The translations under genes were made by a program, and so were the position numbers. 64,000 nt of DNA from Acidobacteriota bacterium. Lineage in GTDB: Bacteria > Acidobacteriota > Thermoanaerobaculia > Multivoradales > JAHZIX01. The stretch's first letter is position 1. Each line of letters begins with the position of its first letter. The stretch is from NCBI GenBank assembly GCA_034211275.1, contig JAXHTF010000001.1, positions 56,590 to 120,589 on the forward strand. The letters are read 5' to 3'. The notes beneath the pieces were generated by a model. The model was given only the letters and a program-made list of their open reading frames with translations, searched no databases and was not told where the DNA came from. Below are positions 56,212-64,000 of the stretch, piece by piece.

Positions 56212-59200
56212 ATGAGCGGGCAGAAGGGACACACCGCCGTGGCGGTGATCGGCCTGGCGGGGCGCTTCCCCGGCGCCGCCGACGCCGATCAGCTGTGGAA
56301 GAACCTCCTCGCCGGCCAGGAGGCCGTCCGCGATATCTCCCCGCAGGAGCTCCAGAACCTCGCCGAAGAAGCCGGCCTCGACCCCGACACCTTCGACGAC
56401 CCCCACCTGGTCAAGCGCCGCGGATGGCTCGACGACATCGACCGCTTCGACGCGCCCTTCTTCGGCATCAACCCCCGGGAAGCCGAGCTCATGGACCCCC
56501 AGCACCGGCTCTTCCTCGAGGTCGCCGCCCAGGCCCTCGACCGCGCCGGCCACCCCGACGAGGCCGCCGGCCCCATCGGCGTCTTCGCCGGCACCAGCCT
56601 CGCCGGCTATCTACTCCACAACGTCTTCCCCCACCTGCGCCAGCGCGGCTTCGACACCCCCTGGCCGATGATCCTGGGCAACGACAAGGATCACCTCGCC
56701 ACCCGCGTCTCCTACCTGCTGGGCCTCACCGGACCCTCCATGCTCGTCCAGACCGCCTGCTCCACCGGCCTCACCGCCGTCCACATGGCTCGCCGGGCGC
56801 TCCTGGCTGGCGAATGCGACCTGGCCCTCGCCGGCGCCAGCTCGGTGCGCGTGCCCCAGGCCATGCCCCACCCCTACCAGCAGGGCGGCATCAACTCCCC
56901 CGACGGCCGCTGCCGGCCCTACGACGCCGGCGCCCAGGGCACCATCGGCGGCAACGGCGTCGCCGCCGTCGTCCTGCGCCGGCTCGACGAGGCTCTGGAA
57001 GACGGCGACACCGTCCTGGCGGTGATCCGCGGCTCCGCCCTCAACAACGACGGCCACCGCAAGGTCGGCTACACCGCCCCCAGCGTCGAGGGCCAGGCCT
57101 TGGCCATCCGCGCCGCCCTGGAAGAGGCGGACATCGACCCCGCCACCGTCGGCTATGTCGAAGGCCACGGCACCGGCACCGCCCTCGGCGATCCCATCGA
57201 GATCACCGCCTTGAACCGCGCCTACGGCTCCTTCGGCTCGCAGCTCCCGCCCGGCAGCTGCGCCCTGGGATCGGTGAAGAGCAATCTGGGCCACCTGGAC
57301 ACGGCGGCGGGGATCGCGGGCTTGGTCAAGGCGGTGCTGGCGGTGCGCCACGGGGTGATCCCCCCGACGGTGCACTTCGAAGAGCCGAGCCCGCAGATTC
57401 CGTGGGACCGGGGCCCGTTTTTCGTTCCCCGGGGCGTGAGCCCGTGGCCGAAGCCGGAGGGTCCGCGGCGGGCGGGGGTGAGCTCCTTCGGCCTCGGGGG
57501 CACCAACGTCCACGTGGTGCTGGAGCAAGCGCCGGAGCGGCCCGCTGCCGAAGAGACTTCGGAGGAACCACGAGAGCACGCGCTGGTGCTGTCGGCGAAG
57601 ACGGCGACGGCGCTGGAGCGCACGGCGGAGGGGCTGGCAGCCTACCTGCGGGAGCATGAAGAGCTCTCTCTGGCCGCTGTGGAGCATACGCTGGCGGTGG
57701 GGCGGCGCAGCCACCGGCACCGGCGGGTGGTCTTCGCCTCGACCCGGGAGCAGGCGCTAGCCGCCCTGGAGGGCCGAGACCCCGACCGGATGCGGGAAGC
57801 GGTAGTGGCACGGGAAGCCTCGGCCCGCATCGGCGAAGCGGCGGGTCAGGACCGGCAATCGGCGCTGGAGGCCTGGCTCCAGGGCGCCACCCTCGAATGG
57901 CGGTGGAGCAGCCCCGGCGCCCGCCGGATTCCCCTGCCGCCGACCGCCTTCGACGATCATCGATTCTGGGTTCGGGGATCCGTCGAGATGGGGAGGGGCG
58001 ACGATGCGGTGCCCACCCCGAGTCTCGGCGAGTCCGACGCGGAGCCCCGGTGGCAACGTCTCGACGCAGGCCCAGTTCTAGGCCCCCGTCGCCGTTGGTG
58101 GCTATGCGGCGGCGGCGAAAGCGCAGCGCGCCTGGCGGCGGCGTTGGAAGCCCGGGGTCACGAGGTCCTGGCGGCGGCAACAGATGCGGATCCGTCGGCT
58201 TCCGAGGCTGGGGTTGGTCTCGTCCTCCTGGGCTCGGGCTGGGACTCGCCGGCGGCCGCGTCGCCGGAGCTGGCGGCGGCAATGGCAGACCGTGACGGCC
58301 CGAGCTGGTGGCTCACCCGCAGCCGGGAGGCGGTGTTCGGAGCTCCAGAGAATCCAGACCCCGGCAGTGCCGAGGAGGAGAGCTCTTGCGAGGCTCTGAA
58401 GGAGGTGCTGGAGGCCGACGGCGTTCACCGACTGGACCTGCCACCGTCGACCGAGCTCCTCGACACCGCCTGGGCGGAGCGCGTCGCCGACGAGCTCTGC
58501 GCCGCAGCCCCCCTGCGGCGGGGTGCTCTCTACGGTCGCTTCCGCTGGTCCCTGGGCGAGCCTCCCCGGCCGGCACCTCGCTCCACCACTGCCGCAGCAG
58601 CGGTCAGCAGGCCACCGGATTCCGCGACTAGGGAGAGTGCCGCCGGCTCTCGGGGGCATATTTCCACCCCCTTCGCCGCCCCCACCGAAGAGCTGGAGAA
58701 GGCGCTGGCGGCGATCTGGGAGGATCTGCTGGGGGTAGCGCCGGTGGGGCTCCACGACGACTTCTTCGAGCTCGGCGGCCACTCGCTGCTGGGCACCCAG
58801 ACCATGGCGCGGGTGAGCCGGCTGGTGGGCCGCACGGTGCCCTTGGAAATGCTCTTCGAGACCCCGGTGCTGGGCGAGCTGGCGCGGCGGCTGGAGGCCC
58901 CCCAGCCCGCCACCGAAGATAGCTCCGTCGACCTGCCGCCGCTCCTCGCCTCGCCGGAGAGTCCAGGCGGCGAGGGCGAGGCCCCGCTCTCCTTCGCCCA
59001 GCAGCGGCTGTGGTTCCTCGATCGCCTCGATCCCGGCAACCCCGCCTACAATCTCACCGCCGCCGTGCGCCTGCGGGGGGCCCTGGACGTTGGCGCCCTG
59101 CGCCGCGCTCTGAATCAGCTGGCGCAGCGCCAGGAGAGCCTGCGCACCGTCTTCGCCTTCGTCGACGGACGCCCCGTGCAGCGGGTTCTGCCGGCGCCCA

Positions 59201-62200
59201 CGCCCGAAGACAGGACCGAGACGGAGCTGGAGACCATCAACGCTTCCGCCCTTGAGGGGTCAGCGTTGGAAGAGGCGGCGCTGGCGCTGGCCACCCGGCA
59301 CAAGAAGCATCGCTTCGACCTCGCCCATGGCCCGTTGTGGATCGCCTCGCTGCTGCGGCGCTCGGAGCAGGACCACGAGCTCTTCCTCGCCCTGCACCAC
59401 ATCATCGGCGACGGCTGGTCCATCGGCGTGCTGCTGGAGGAGCTGGCGGAGCTCTACGCGGCCGAAGTCAAAGGGACGGCGGCGAGCCTGCCCCCCCTGG
59501 AAGTGCAATACACCGACTATGCCCGCTGGCAGCGCCAGGTGCTCGGCTCCGGCGGCCTCGCTCGGCGGGAGCTGGACTATTGGCGCCAGCGGCTGGCGGG
59601 GCTGTCCTCGATGCAGGATCTGCCCAGCGACCGCCCCCGGCCGGCGGTGCAGACCTTCCGCGCCGGCCAGGAAGTTTTGGAGCTGCCGGCGGAGCTCACC
59701 GCCGAGCTGCAGCGGCTGGCCCGCCGCGTGCCCGGCGGCACCCTCTTCATGGTGCTGCTGGCGGGCCTCGACGTCGTCCTCGCCCGCCACCTGGGGGGCC
59801 ACGACATCGCCGTCGGCACCCCCGTGGCGGGGCGCGAGCACGTGGCTACGGAGCGCCTGGTGGGCTGCTTCCTGAACACCCTCGTGCTGCGCTTGGATCT
59901 AGGCGGCGACCCCAGCTTCCTGGAGCTGCTGGAGCGCGCCGCAGAGGCCGCCCGGGGCGCCTACGCCCACCAGCACCTGCCCTTCGAGCAGCTGCTGGAA
60001 TCGCTACAGCCGGAGCGCGACCTGAGCCGCACGCCGCTCTTCCGCGTCTTCCTCAATCTGCTCAACCTGCCCAGCCAGCGCCGCGAGGTACCGGGGTTGG
60101 AGATGGACCTCTCCAGCACGCCGGAGGTGAGCTCGAAGTTCGACATCACCCTCTACGCCAACCAGCGAGACGATCGCCTGCGGCTGGTGTGGGTGTACAA
60201 CGCCGACCTCTTCGACTCGGTGCGCATGGCCTGCATGGCGGGCCAGCTGGCAACGGTGTTGGGGCAGGCGGTACGGCGGCCGGAGAATCGCCTCTCCTCC
60301 ATCAGACTCCGTGGTCCGGGAGAAGAGGCCCTGCTGGAGGAGCCGGAGAGCTCCCCCGATGCGGTCCTCCCGGATACCTTCCGCGGCACCGTCGCGGAGC
60401 TCTTCCGGCAGCGCACCGAGGAGGACCCCCAGCGCCCGGCGATCCTCCACGGCGAGCGCCGCTGGAGCTATGAGGAGCTGGACCGTTGGAGCGGCGCCCT
60501 GGCCCGCCGGCTGCGGTCGGGGGGCTTGGCACCCGGTGAGATCGTCGCAGTGTGGGCCCATCGCAGCCCGGCGGTGGCGGCGGCGGTGCTGGCGGTGCTG
60601 CGGGCCGGCGGAGTGTTCATGCTCCTCGACCCCGCCTACCCGCCACTACGTCTGCTCTCCATGCTCGAGCTGGCACCGCCGGCGGCGTGGTTGAGCCTGG
60701 AGGAAGCGGGACCGGAGCCCGCGGAGCTCGACGCTTTGTTGCGCGATCTTCCCGACGGCCGGCGAATCTCCGTCGCTGCCGTGCCTCCGGAGCTCGGCGC
60801 GGAGGAAGCTGGGCTCGAAGACGTCCCCCGCGGCGCCGACGACCCCGCCTGTGTGACCTTCACCTCCGGCTCCACCGGCGTCAAGGCGGTGCTCGGGCGC
60901 CACGGCTCCCTGAGCCATTTCATGCCTTGGCAGGCGCGGGCTTTCCAGCTCGGCGCCGACGACCGTATCTCCATGCTCTCGGGGCTGGCCCACGACCCGC
61001 TGCAGCGGGATCTCTTCACCCCGCTGATGATCGGCGCCGCCCTGGTGATCCCCGAGCCCGAAGCCATGGAGAGCCCGGTGGCTCTGGCCCGCTGGCTCGC
61101 CGAGAGCGCCGTGACGGTGAGCCACCTGACCCCTGCCATGGGCCAGCTCTTGACCCAGGCCCTGGGTCATGGCCCCCAGCTGCCGGCGCTGCGGCGGGTC
61201 TTCTTCGTCGGCGATCGGCTGCGGCGCCACGACGTCGCCCGCCTGCGAGCCATGGCGCCGCAGGTGCAGTGCATCAACATGTTCGGCTCCACCGAATCCC
61301 AGCGGGCAGTGAGCTATCACCGCGTCGCCGTCGACACCGGCGGCGCCCAGGCGGCGGAGCACGAGGTGCTGCCCCTGGGCCGCGGCATGCCGGGAGCCCA
61401 GCTGCTGGTACTGGACGGCGAAGGCCGCCCAGCGGGCATCGGCGAAGTGGGGGAGATCGTGGTGCGCTCTCCCCATCTGGCCCTCGGCTATCTGGGAGAC
61501 GACGCCCTCACCGCCCAACGCTTCTTCACCGATCCCGAGACTGGCGTCCGCTGCTACCGCACCGGCGACCTGGGCCGGCTGACCCCCGGCGGCGAGGTGA
61601 CCTTCGCCGGGCGGGCGGATCAGCAGATCAAGATCCGCGGTTTCCGCATCGAGCCGGGGGAGGTGGAGGGCTGCCTGCTGGAGTCCCCGGAGGTGGGGGA
61701 GGCCATCGTGGTGGCACGTTCGGAGACCTCCGGGGGCACCTCTGCTGAGTCCATCGGCGACGTGCGTCTGGTCGCTTACGTGGCTCCTGCCGAAGGCGCA
61801 GAGATCGACCCCGTGGAGCTCCAGCGCCGCGTTCGCCGGAGGCTGCCGGAGATGATGGTGCCGTCGGCTTTCGTGGTGCTGGGCGAGCTCCCCCGCACTC
61901 CCAATTTCAAGATCGACCGCCGCGCCCTGCCGGCGCCGCCCCGGGACCGCTCCCTGAGCGACCGGCCCTACGAGGCCCCCCGCAACGCCAAGGAGCGGCG
62001 GCTGGAGCGCATCTTCCGCGAGCTGCTGGGGCTTGAGCGGGTGGGCATCCACGACGACTTCTTCGCCCTCGGCGGCCACTCGCTCTTGATGATGCAGCTG
62101 GTGGCGCAGATCCAGGAGATGGCGGGGGTCGAGATCCCTCTCTCCCAGGTCTACCGCGAGCCCACCGTCGCAGCCCTGGCCCGGGCGGTGGAGGAGATGC

Positions 62201-63111
62201 AGCCGCTGGTGGTGCTGGGCGCCGAGCTGGCACCGGAGGAGCGCCGCAGCGAGGTACTGGTGCCGCTGCAGCCGGACGGCGAGCGCCCGCCGCTCTATCT
62301 GGTGCATCCCGGCGGCGGTCATCTGCTCAACTACCGTGAGCTGGCCCGGGAGCTGGCCCCGCACCAGCCTCTCTTCGGGCTCCAGGCCCCAGGGGTGGGG
62401 GACGGCAGCGTCGAGCCCCTGGAGACCATCGAGGCCATGGCCCGTCGCTACCTGCAGGCGGTGCGCCGCCGTCAGCCCTCCGGGCCTTATCACCTGGCAG
62501 GCTATTGCATCGGCGGGCTGGTGGCCTACGAGATGGCCCAGCAGCTGCACCGGGACGGCGAGAACGTCGCCTGGCTGGGGATCCTCGACACCGTCGCCCG
62601 GCGCCACCAGCGGGACGCCGACCCGCGGTGGGTGGACGGCGTGGCGACCTACTATTTCGCCGCCGAGCTGGGACTGCAGATCGCCCCCGAGGAGCTTCAG
62701 GAGACCTCTCCCGAAAGCTGGGGCGACCTGGTCTGGGAGCGGCTCCAGGAGCGCGCTCCGGGGGCCGCCCAAAGCCTTGGCGAGGCAACCTACCGACGGC
62801 TCTACCGGGTCTTCGTCGCCATCCGGCGGGCCGCCTGGGCCTATGCTCCGGAGCCCTACGCCGGCTCCCTGCACCTGTTCACGCCGCGCATCTCGTCCCG
62901 GCAAGAGACTGAAGAAGAGGAGCTGCTGGGCTGGCGCGACCTCGCCCGCGGCGGCATCGAGCACCGCATCGTTCCCGGCAGCCACACCACCATGCTCTCG
63001 CCGCCCCAGCTCCAGGTCCTGGCACAGGTCCTGGTCCAGGAGCTATGCCGCCAGAAGCCGACTCGTCAGAAACCGACCGGTCAGAATTCCACCAGAGGGC
63101 CCGCCTCATGA
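56212..63111 (+). CDS. Hybrid PKS-NRPS 3: KS-(AT deleted)-T-C-A-T-TE
   Basis: 2299 residues, ATG after GGGAG. KS about 8-435 has Cys183 (TACSTGL), His319 and His361. The KS-to-AT linker (about 455-525) runs almost directly into the post-AT linker (RRIPLPPTAFDDHRFWV, about 570), so the acyltransferase is missing and must be supplied in trans. Residues 600-800 hold a vestigial reductase-like segment (WWLCGGGESAARLAAAL). T Ser858, C (HHIIGDG, 1062), A6 about 1395-1905, T Ser1957, thioesterase 2020-2280. A6 strongly resembles fungal alpha-aminoadipate reductase adenylation (AHDPLQRDLFTPL, HLTPAMGQLLTQ, FFVGD, NMFGSTESQRAVS), with code DPQHFVMRAK. The A10 Lys is kept in an unusual NFKIDRR. The thioesterase nucleophile is Cys2099 (GYCIGG), with Asp2126 and His2258; it should release or cyclise the product. 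Confidence 0.94.
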   Translation: MSGQKGHTAVAVIGLAGRFPGAADADQLWKNLLAGQEAVRDISPQELQNLAEEAGLDPDTFDDPHLVKRRGWLDDIDRFDAPFFGINPREAELMDPQHRLFLEVAAQALDRAGHPDEAAGPIGVFAGTSLAGYLLHNVFPHLRQRGFDTPWPMILGNDKDHLATRVSYLLGLTGPSMLVQTACSTGLTAVHMARRALLAGECDLALAGASSVRVPQAMPHPYQQGGINSPDGRCRPYDAGAQGTIGGNGVAAVVLRRLDEALEDGDTVLAVIRGSALNNDGHRKVGYTAPSVEGQALAIRAALEEADIDPATVGYVEGHGTGTALGDPIEITALNRAYGSFGSQLPPGSCALGSVKSNLGHLDTAAGIAGLVKAVLAVRHGVIPPTVHFEEPSPQIPWDRGPFFVPRGVSPWPKPEGPRRAGVSSFGLGGTNVHVVLEQAPERPAAEETSEEPREHALVLSAKTATALERTAEGLAAYLREHEELSLAAVEHTLAVGRRSHRHRRVVFASTREQALAALEGRDPDRMREAVVAREASARIGEAAGQDRQSALEAWLQGATLEWRWSSPGARRIPLPPTAFDDHRFWVRGSVEMGRGDDAVPTPSLGESDAEPRWQRLDAGPVLGPRRRWWLCGGGESAARLAAALEARGHEVLAAATDADPSASEAGVGLVLLGSGWDSPAAASPELAAAMADRDGPSWWLTRSREAVFGAPENPDPGSAEEESSCEALKEVLEADGVHRLDLPPSTELLDTAWAERVADELCAAAPLRRGALYGRFRWSLGEPPRPAPRSTTAAAAVSRPPDSATRESAAGSRGHISTPFAAPTEELEKALAAIWEDLLGVAPVGLHDDFFELGGHSLLGTQTMARVSRLVGRTVPLEMLFETPVLGELARRLEAPQPATEDSSVDLPPLLASPESPGGEGEAPLSFAQQRLWFLDRLDPGNPAYNLTAAVRLRGALDVGALRRALNQLAQRQESLRTVFAFVDGRPVQRVLPAPTPEDRTETELETINASALEGSALEEAALALATRHKKHRFDLAHGPLWIASLLRRSEQDHELFLALHHIIGDGWSIGVLLEELAELYAAEVKGTAASLPPLEVQYTDYARWQRQVLGSGGLARRELDYWRQRLAGLSSMQDLPSDRPRPAVQTFRAGQEVLELPAELTAELQRLARRVPGGTLFMVLLAGLDVVLARHLGGHDIAVGTPVAGREHVATERLVGCFLNTLVLRLDLGGDPSFLELLERAAEAARGAYAHQHLPFEQLLESLQPERDLSRTPLFRVFLNLLNLPSQRREVPGLEMDLSSTPEVSSKFDITLYANQRDDRLRLVWVYNADLFDSVRMACMAGQLATVLGQAVRRPENRLSSIRLRGPGEEALLEEPESSPDAVLPDTFRGTVAELFRQRTEEDPQRPAILHGERRWSYEELDRWSGALARRLRSGGLAPGEIVAVWAHRSPAVAAAVLAVLRAGGVFMLLDPAYPPLRLLSMLELAPPAAWLSLEEAGPEPAELDALLRDLPDGRRISVAAVPPELGAEEAGLEDVPRGADDPACVTFTSGSTGVKAVLGRHGSLSHFMPWQARAFQLGADDRISMLSGLAHDPLQRDLFTPLMIGAALVIPEPEAMESPVALARWLAESAVTVSHLTPAMGQLLTQALGHGPQLPALRRVFFVGDRLRRHDVARLRAMAPQVQCINMFGSTESQRAVSYHRVAVDTGGAQAAEHEVLPLGRGMPGAQLLVLDGEGRPAGIGEVGEIVVRSPHLALGYLGDDALTAQRFFTDPETGVRCYRTGDLGRLTPGGEVTFAGRADQQIKIRGFRIEPGEVEGCLLESPEVGEAIVVARSETSGGTSAESIGDVRLVAYVAPAEGAEIDPVELQRRVRRRLPEMMVPSAFVVLGELPRTPNFKIDRRALPAPPRDRSLSDRPYEAPRNAKERRLERIFRELLGLERVGIHDDFFALGGHSLLMMQLVAQIQEMAGVEIPLSQVYREPTVAALARAVEEMQPLVVLGAELAPEERRSEVLVPLQPDGERPPLYLVHPGGGHLLNYRELARELAPHQPLFGLQAPGVGDGSVEPLETIEAMARRYLQAVRRRQPSGPYHLAGYCIGGLVAYEMAQQLHRDGENVAWLGILDTVARRHQRDADPRWVDGVATYYFAAELGLQIAPEELQETSPESWGDLVWERLQERAPGAAQSLGEATYRRLYRVFVAIRRAAWAYAPEPYAGSLHLFTPRISSRQETEEEELLGWRDLARGGIEHRIVPGSHTTMLSPPQLQVLAQVLVQELCRQKPTRQKPTGQNSTRGPAS
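57750..57985 (+). other. Acyltransferase deletion junction in PKS-NRPS 3
   Basis: The sequence encoding the end of the KS-AT linker (FASTREQALAALEGRDP) and that encoding the post-AT linker (ATLEWRW...PLPPTAFDDHRFWV) are separated by only about 35 codons, where about 300 codons of AT are expected. In PKS-NRPS 2 the same two linkers flank an intact AT. Confidence 0.75.
63049..63093 (+). repeat. Three 15-bp tandem repeats at the 3' end of PKS-NRPS 3
   Basis: Units at 63049, 63064 and 63079 encode RQKPT-RQKPT-GQNST at the C-terminal tail after the thioesterase fold. Confidence 0.85.
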
Positions 63112-64000
63112 TGCGATCCCTGCGCTTCAGTCTCCGCGCCCTGCGCCGCTCCCCGTTCTTCGCCGGCGTCGTCATCGGCATCCTGGCGCTGGGGTTGGGG
63201 GCCACCACGGCCCTCACCAGCATCGTCGACACGGTGCTGGTTCAGCCTCTGCCCTTCGACGACCCGGAGGAGCTGGCGGTGGTCTGGGAGCAGCGGCCCC
63301 AGGTGGGCGACCAGAGCTACCTGGTGACCCCCTCGGACTTTTTCTACTGGCGCGAGCGGGCGGAGAGCTTCAGCGCCCTCTCGGCCTATACCGAGGCTTT
63401 CTTCAACTTCGCCGGCGACGAATTCCCCGTACGCCTGGCCGGGCTCATCGCCAGCCCCGATTTGCTCCAGACCCTGGGAGTGAGCCCGCTGCGGGGCCGC
63501 CGCTTCGCGCCCTCCGACGCCGAGACCGGCGCCGCCGACGTGGTCATCGTCAGCCACGGCTTTTGGCAGAACCAGCTGGGAGCGGCCCCCTTGGAAGGCC
63601 TCACCGTGCGCCTGGACGACACCGTGGGCCAGGTGGTGGGGGTGCTGCCCCCGGATTTCCTCTTCCTGGGCAAGAGCTTCGACGTGCTGGTGGTCTACGC
63701 GCCGTCCCCCCAAGGGCGGGCCAACCGCCAGGCTCACTTCCTGACGGTGGTGGGGCGGCTGGCGCCGCAGGCGAGCTTCCAGCAGGCGGAGGAAGAACTG
63801 GGCCGCCTGGCGGAGGAGCTGGCCGCGACCTTCCCGGACACCAACACCGGCCACGGCGCCCGGGTGGTGCCGCTGCGGCAGGAGCTGGTGGGGGCGGTGG
63901 AGCCGGCGCTAATGGTGCTCCTGCTGGCGGTGGGCTGCGTCCTGCTCATCACCTGCACCAACGTCGCCAACCTGCTGCTGGCCCGGGGAGCCACTCGGCA
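63108..64000 (+). CDS. FtsX/MacB-type orphan permease, N-terminal part (cut by window edge)
   Basis: At least 297 residues; the ATG overlaps the PKS-NRPS 3 stop (ATGATG), with AGAGGG upstream. The N-terminus LRFSLRALRRSPFFAGVVIGILALGLGATTALTSIV, a MacB-like periplasmic domain, and the second helix ending in TCTNVANLLLARGATR match the permease at 19160. It is continuous with the megasynthase transcript, which supports a role in export of or resistance to the product. The C-terminal half lies outside the window, and whether an ATPase gene follows cannot be seen. Confidence 0.88.
   Translation, partial: MMRSLRFSLRALRRSPFFAGVVIGILALGLGATTALTSIVDTVLVQPLPFDDPEELAVVWEQRPQVGDQSYLVTPSDFFYWRERAESFSALSAYTEAFFNFAGDEFPVRLAGLIASPDLLQTLGVSPLRGRRFAPSDAETGAADVVIVSHGFWQNQLGAAPLEGLTVRLDDTVGQVVGVLPPDFLFLGKSFDVLVVYAPSPQGRANRQAHFLTVVGRLAPQASFQQAEEELGRLAEELAATFPDTNTGHGARVVPLRQELVGAVEPALMVLLLAVGCVLLITCTNVANLLLARGATR

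Noticed and set aside
60646..62985. 779-codon open frame on the minus strand
   Set aside because: It lies opposite A6, T and TE of PKS-NRPS 3 and is compositionally a shadow with no recognisable domain. The same applies to minus-strand frames at 19706-21616, 32896-35076 and 44568-46397.
30739..63111. Epimerization domains or D-amino acid-specific condensation domains
   Set aside because: All HHxxxD-containing units lie between a carrier domain and an adenylation domain as ordinary condensation domains; none is followed directly by another condensation domain.

Overview
This is a very GC-rich bacterial window with no rRNA, tRNA, CRISPR or insertion sequence that I could find. Two large orphan permeases of the FtsX/MacB type (19160-21586 and 63108 to the edge) have the N-terminal signature of the duplicated permeases abundant in Acidobacteriota. 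Together with the base composition this suggests a high-GC acidobacterium; that assignment is an inference.

Left part, 1-9555, is mostly ordinary metabolism: the start of a RecQ helicase (minus, runs off the edge), a secreted repeat protein (minus), a small membrane protein, a short-chain dehydrogenase, a peptidase E, an MbtH protein with a small acidic companion, kynureninase and tryptophan 2,3-dioxygenase (minus, one operon), and a MaeB-type malic enzyme. The MbtH gene, and perhaps the kynurenine genes, belong functionally with the cluster that follows.

From about 9600 a good sigma70-type promoter leads into a plus-strand array running to 55193, with most genes overlapping or separated by a few bases. 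In order it encodes a glycosyltransferase, a radical SAM/SPASM protein, a small acetyltransferase-like protein, an iron-sulfur FrhB-family protein, a B12-type radical SAM protein, a secreted papain/C39-like protein, a LanB-type protein without elimination domain, a permease, a split TPP-dependent phosphonopyruvate/sulfopyruvate decarboxylase, an iron alcohol dehydrogenase, a PEP-mutase-family protein with altered active-site residues, a QW-repeat toroid protein, two aminotransferases, a glycerate kinase, an Ldh_2 dehydrogenase, and two NRPS/PKS megasynthases. After one antisense glycosyltransferase (55214-56158) comes a third megasynthase (56212-63111), then the second permease.

The assembly line reads FAAL-ACP-C-A1-T-C-A2-T-C-A3(monooxygenase + FkbM methyltransferase inserted)-T / KS-AT-T-C-A4-T-C-A5-T / KS(no AT)-T-C-A6-T-TE. 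It predicts a fatty-acylated peptide-polyketide of about six amino acids and one or two malonate units. Specificity residues read by eye suggest glycine at A3 and A5 and an alpha-aminoadipate (LYS2-like) substrate at A6. The upstream enzymes probably make an unusual C3/C2 phosphonate- or sulfonate-type building block or decoration. The co-occurrence of a lipopeptide assembly line, a PEP-mutase-like pathway and a LanB-type peptide aminoacyl-transferase in one array is the most interesting feature of the window.
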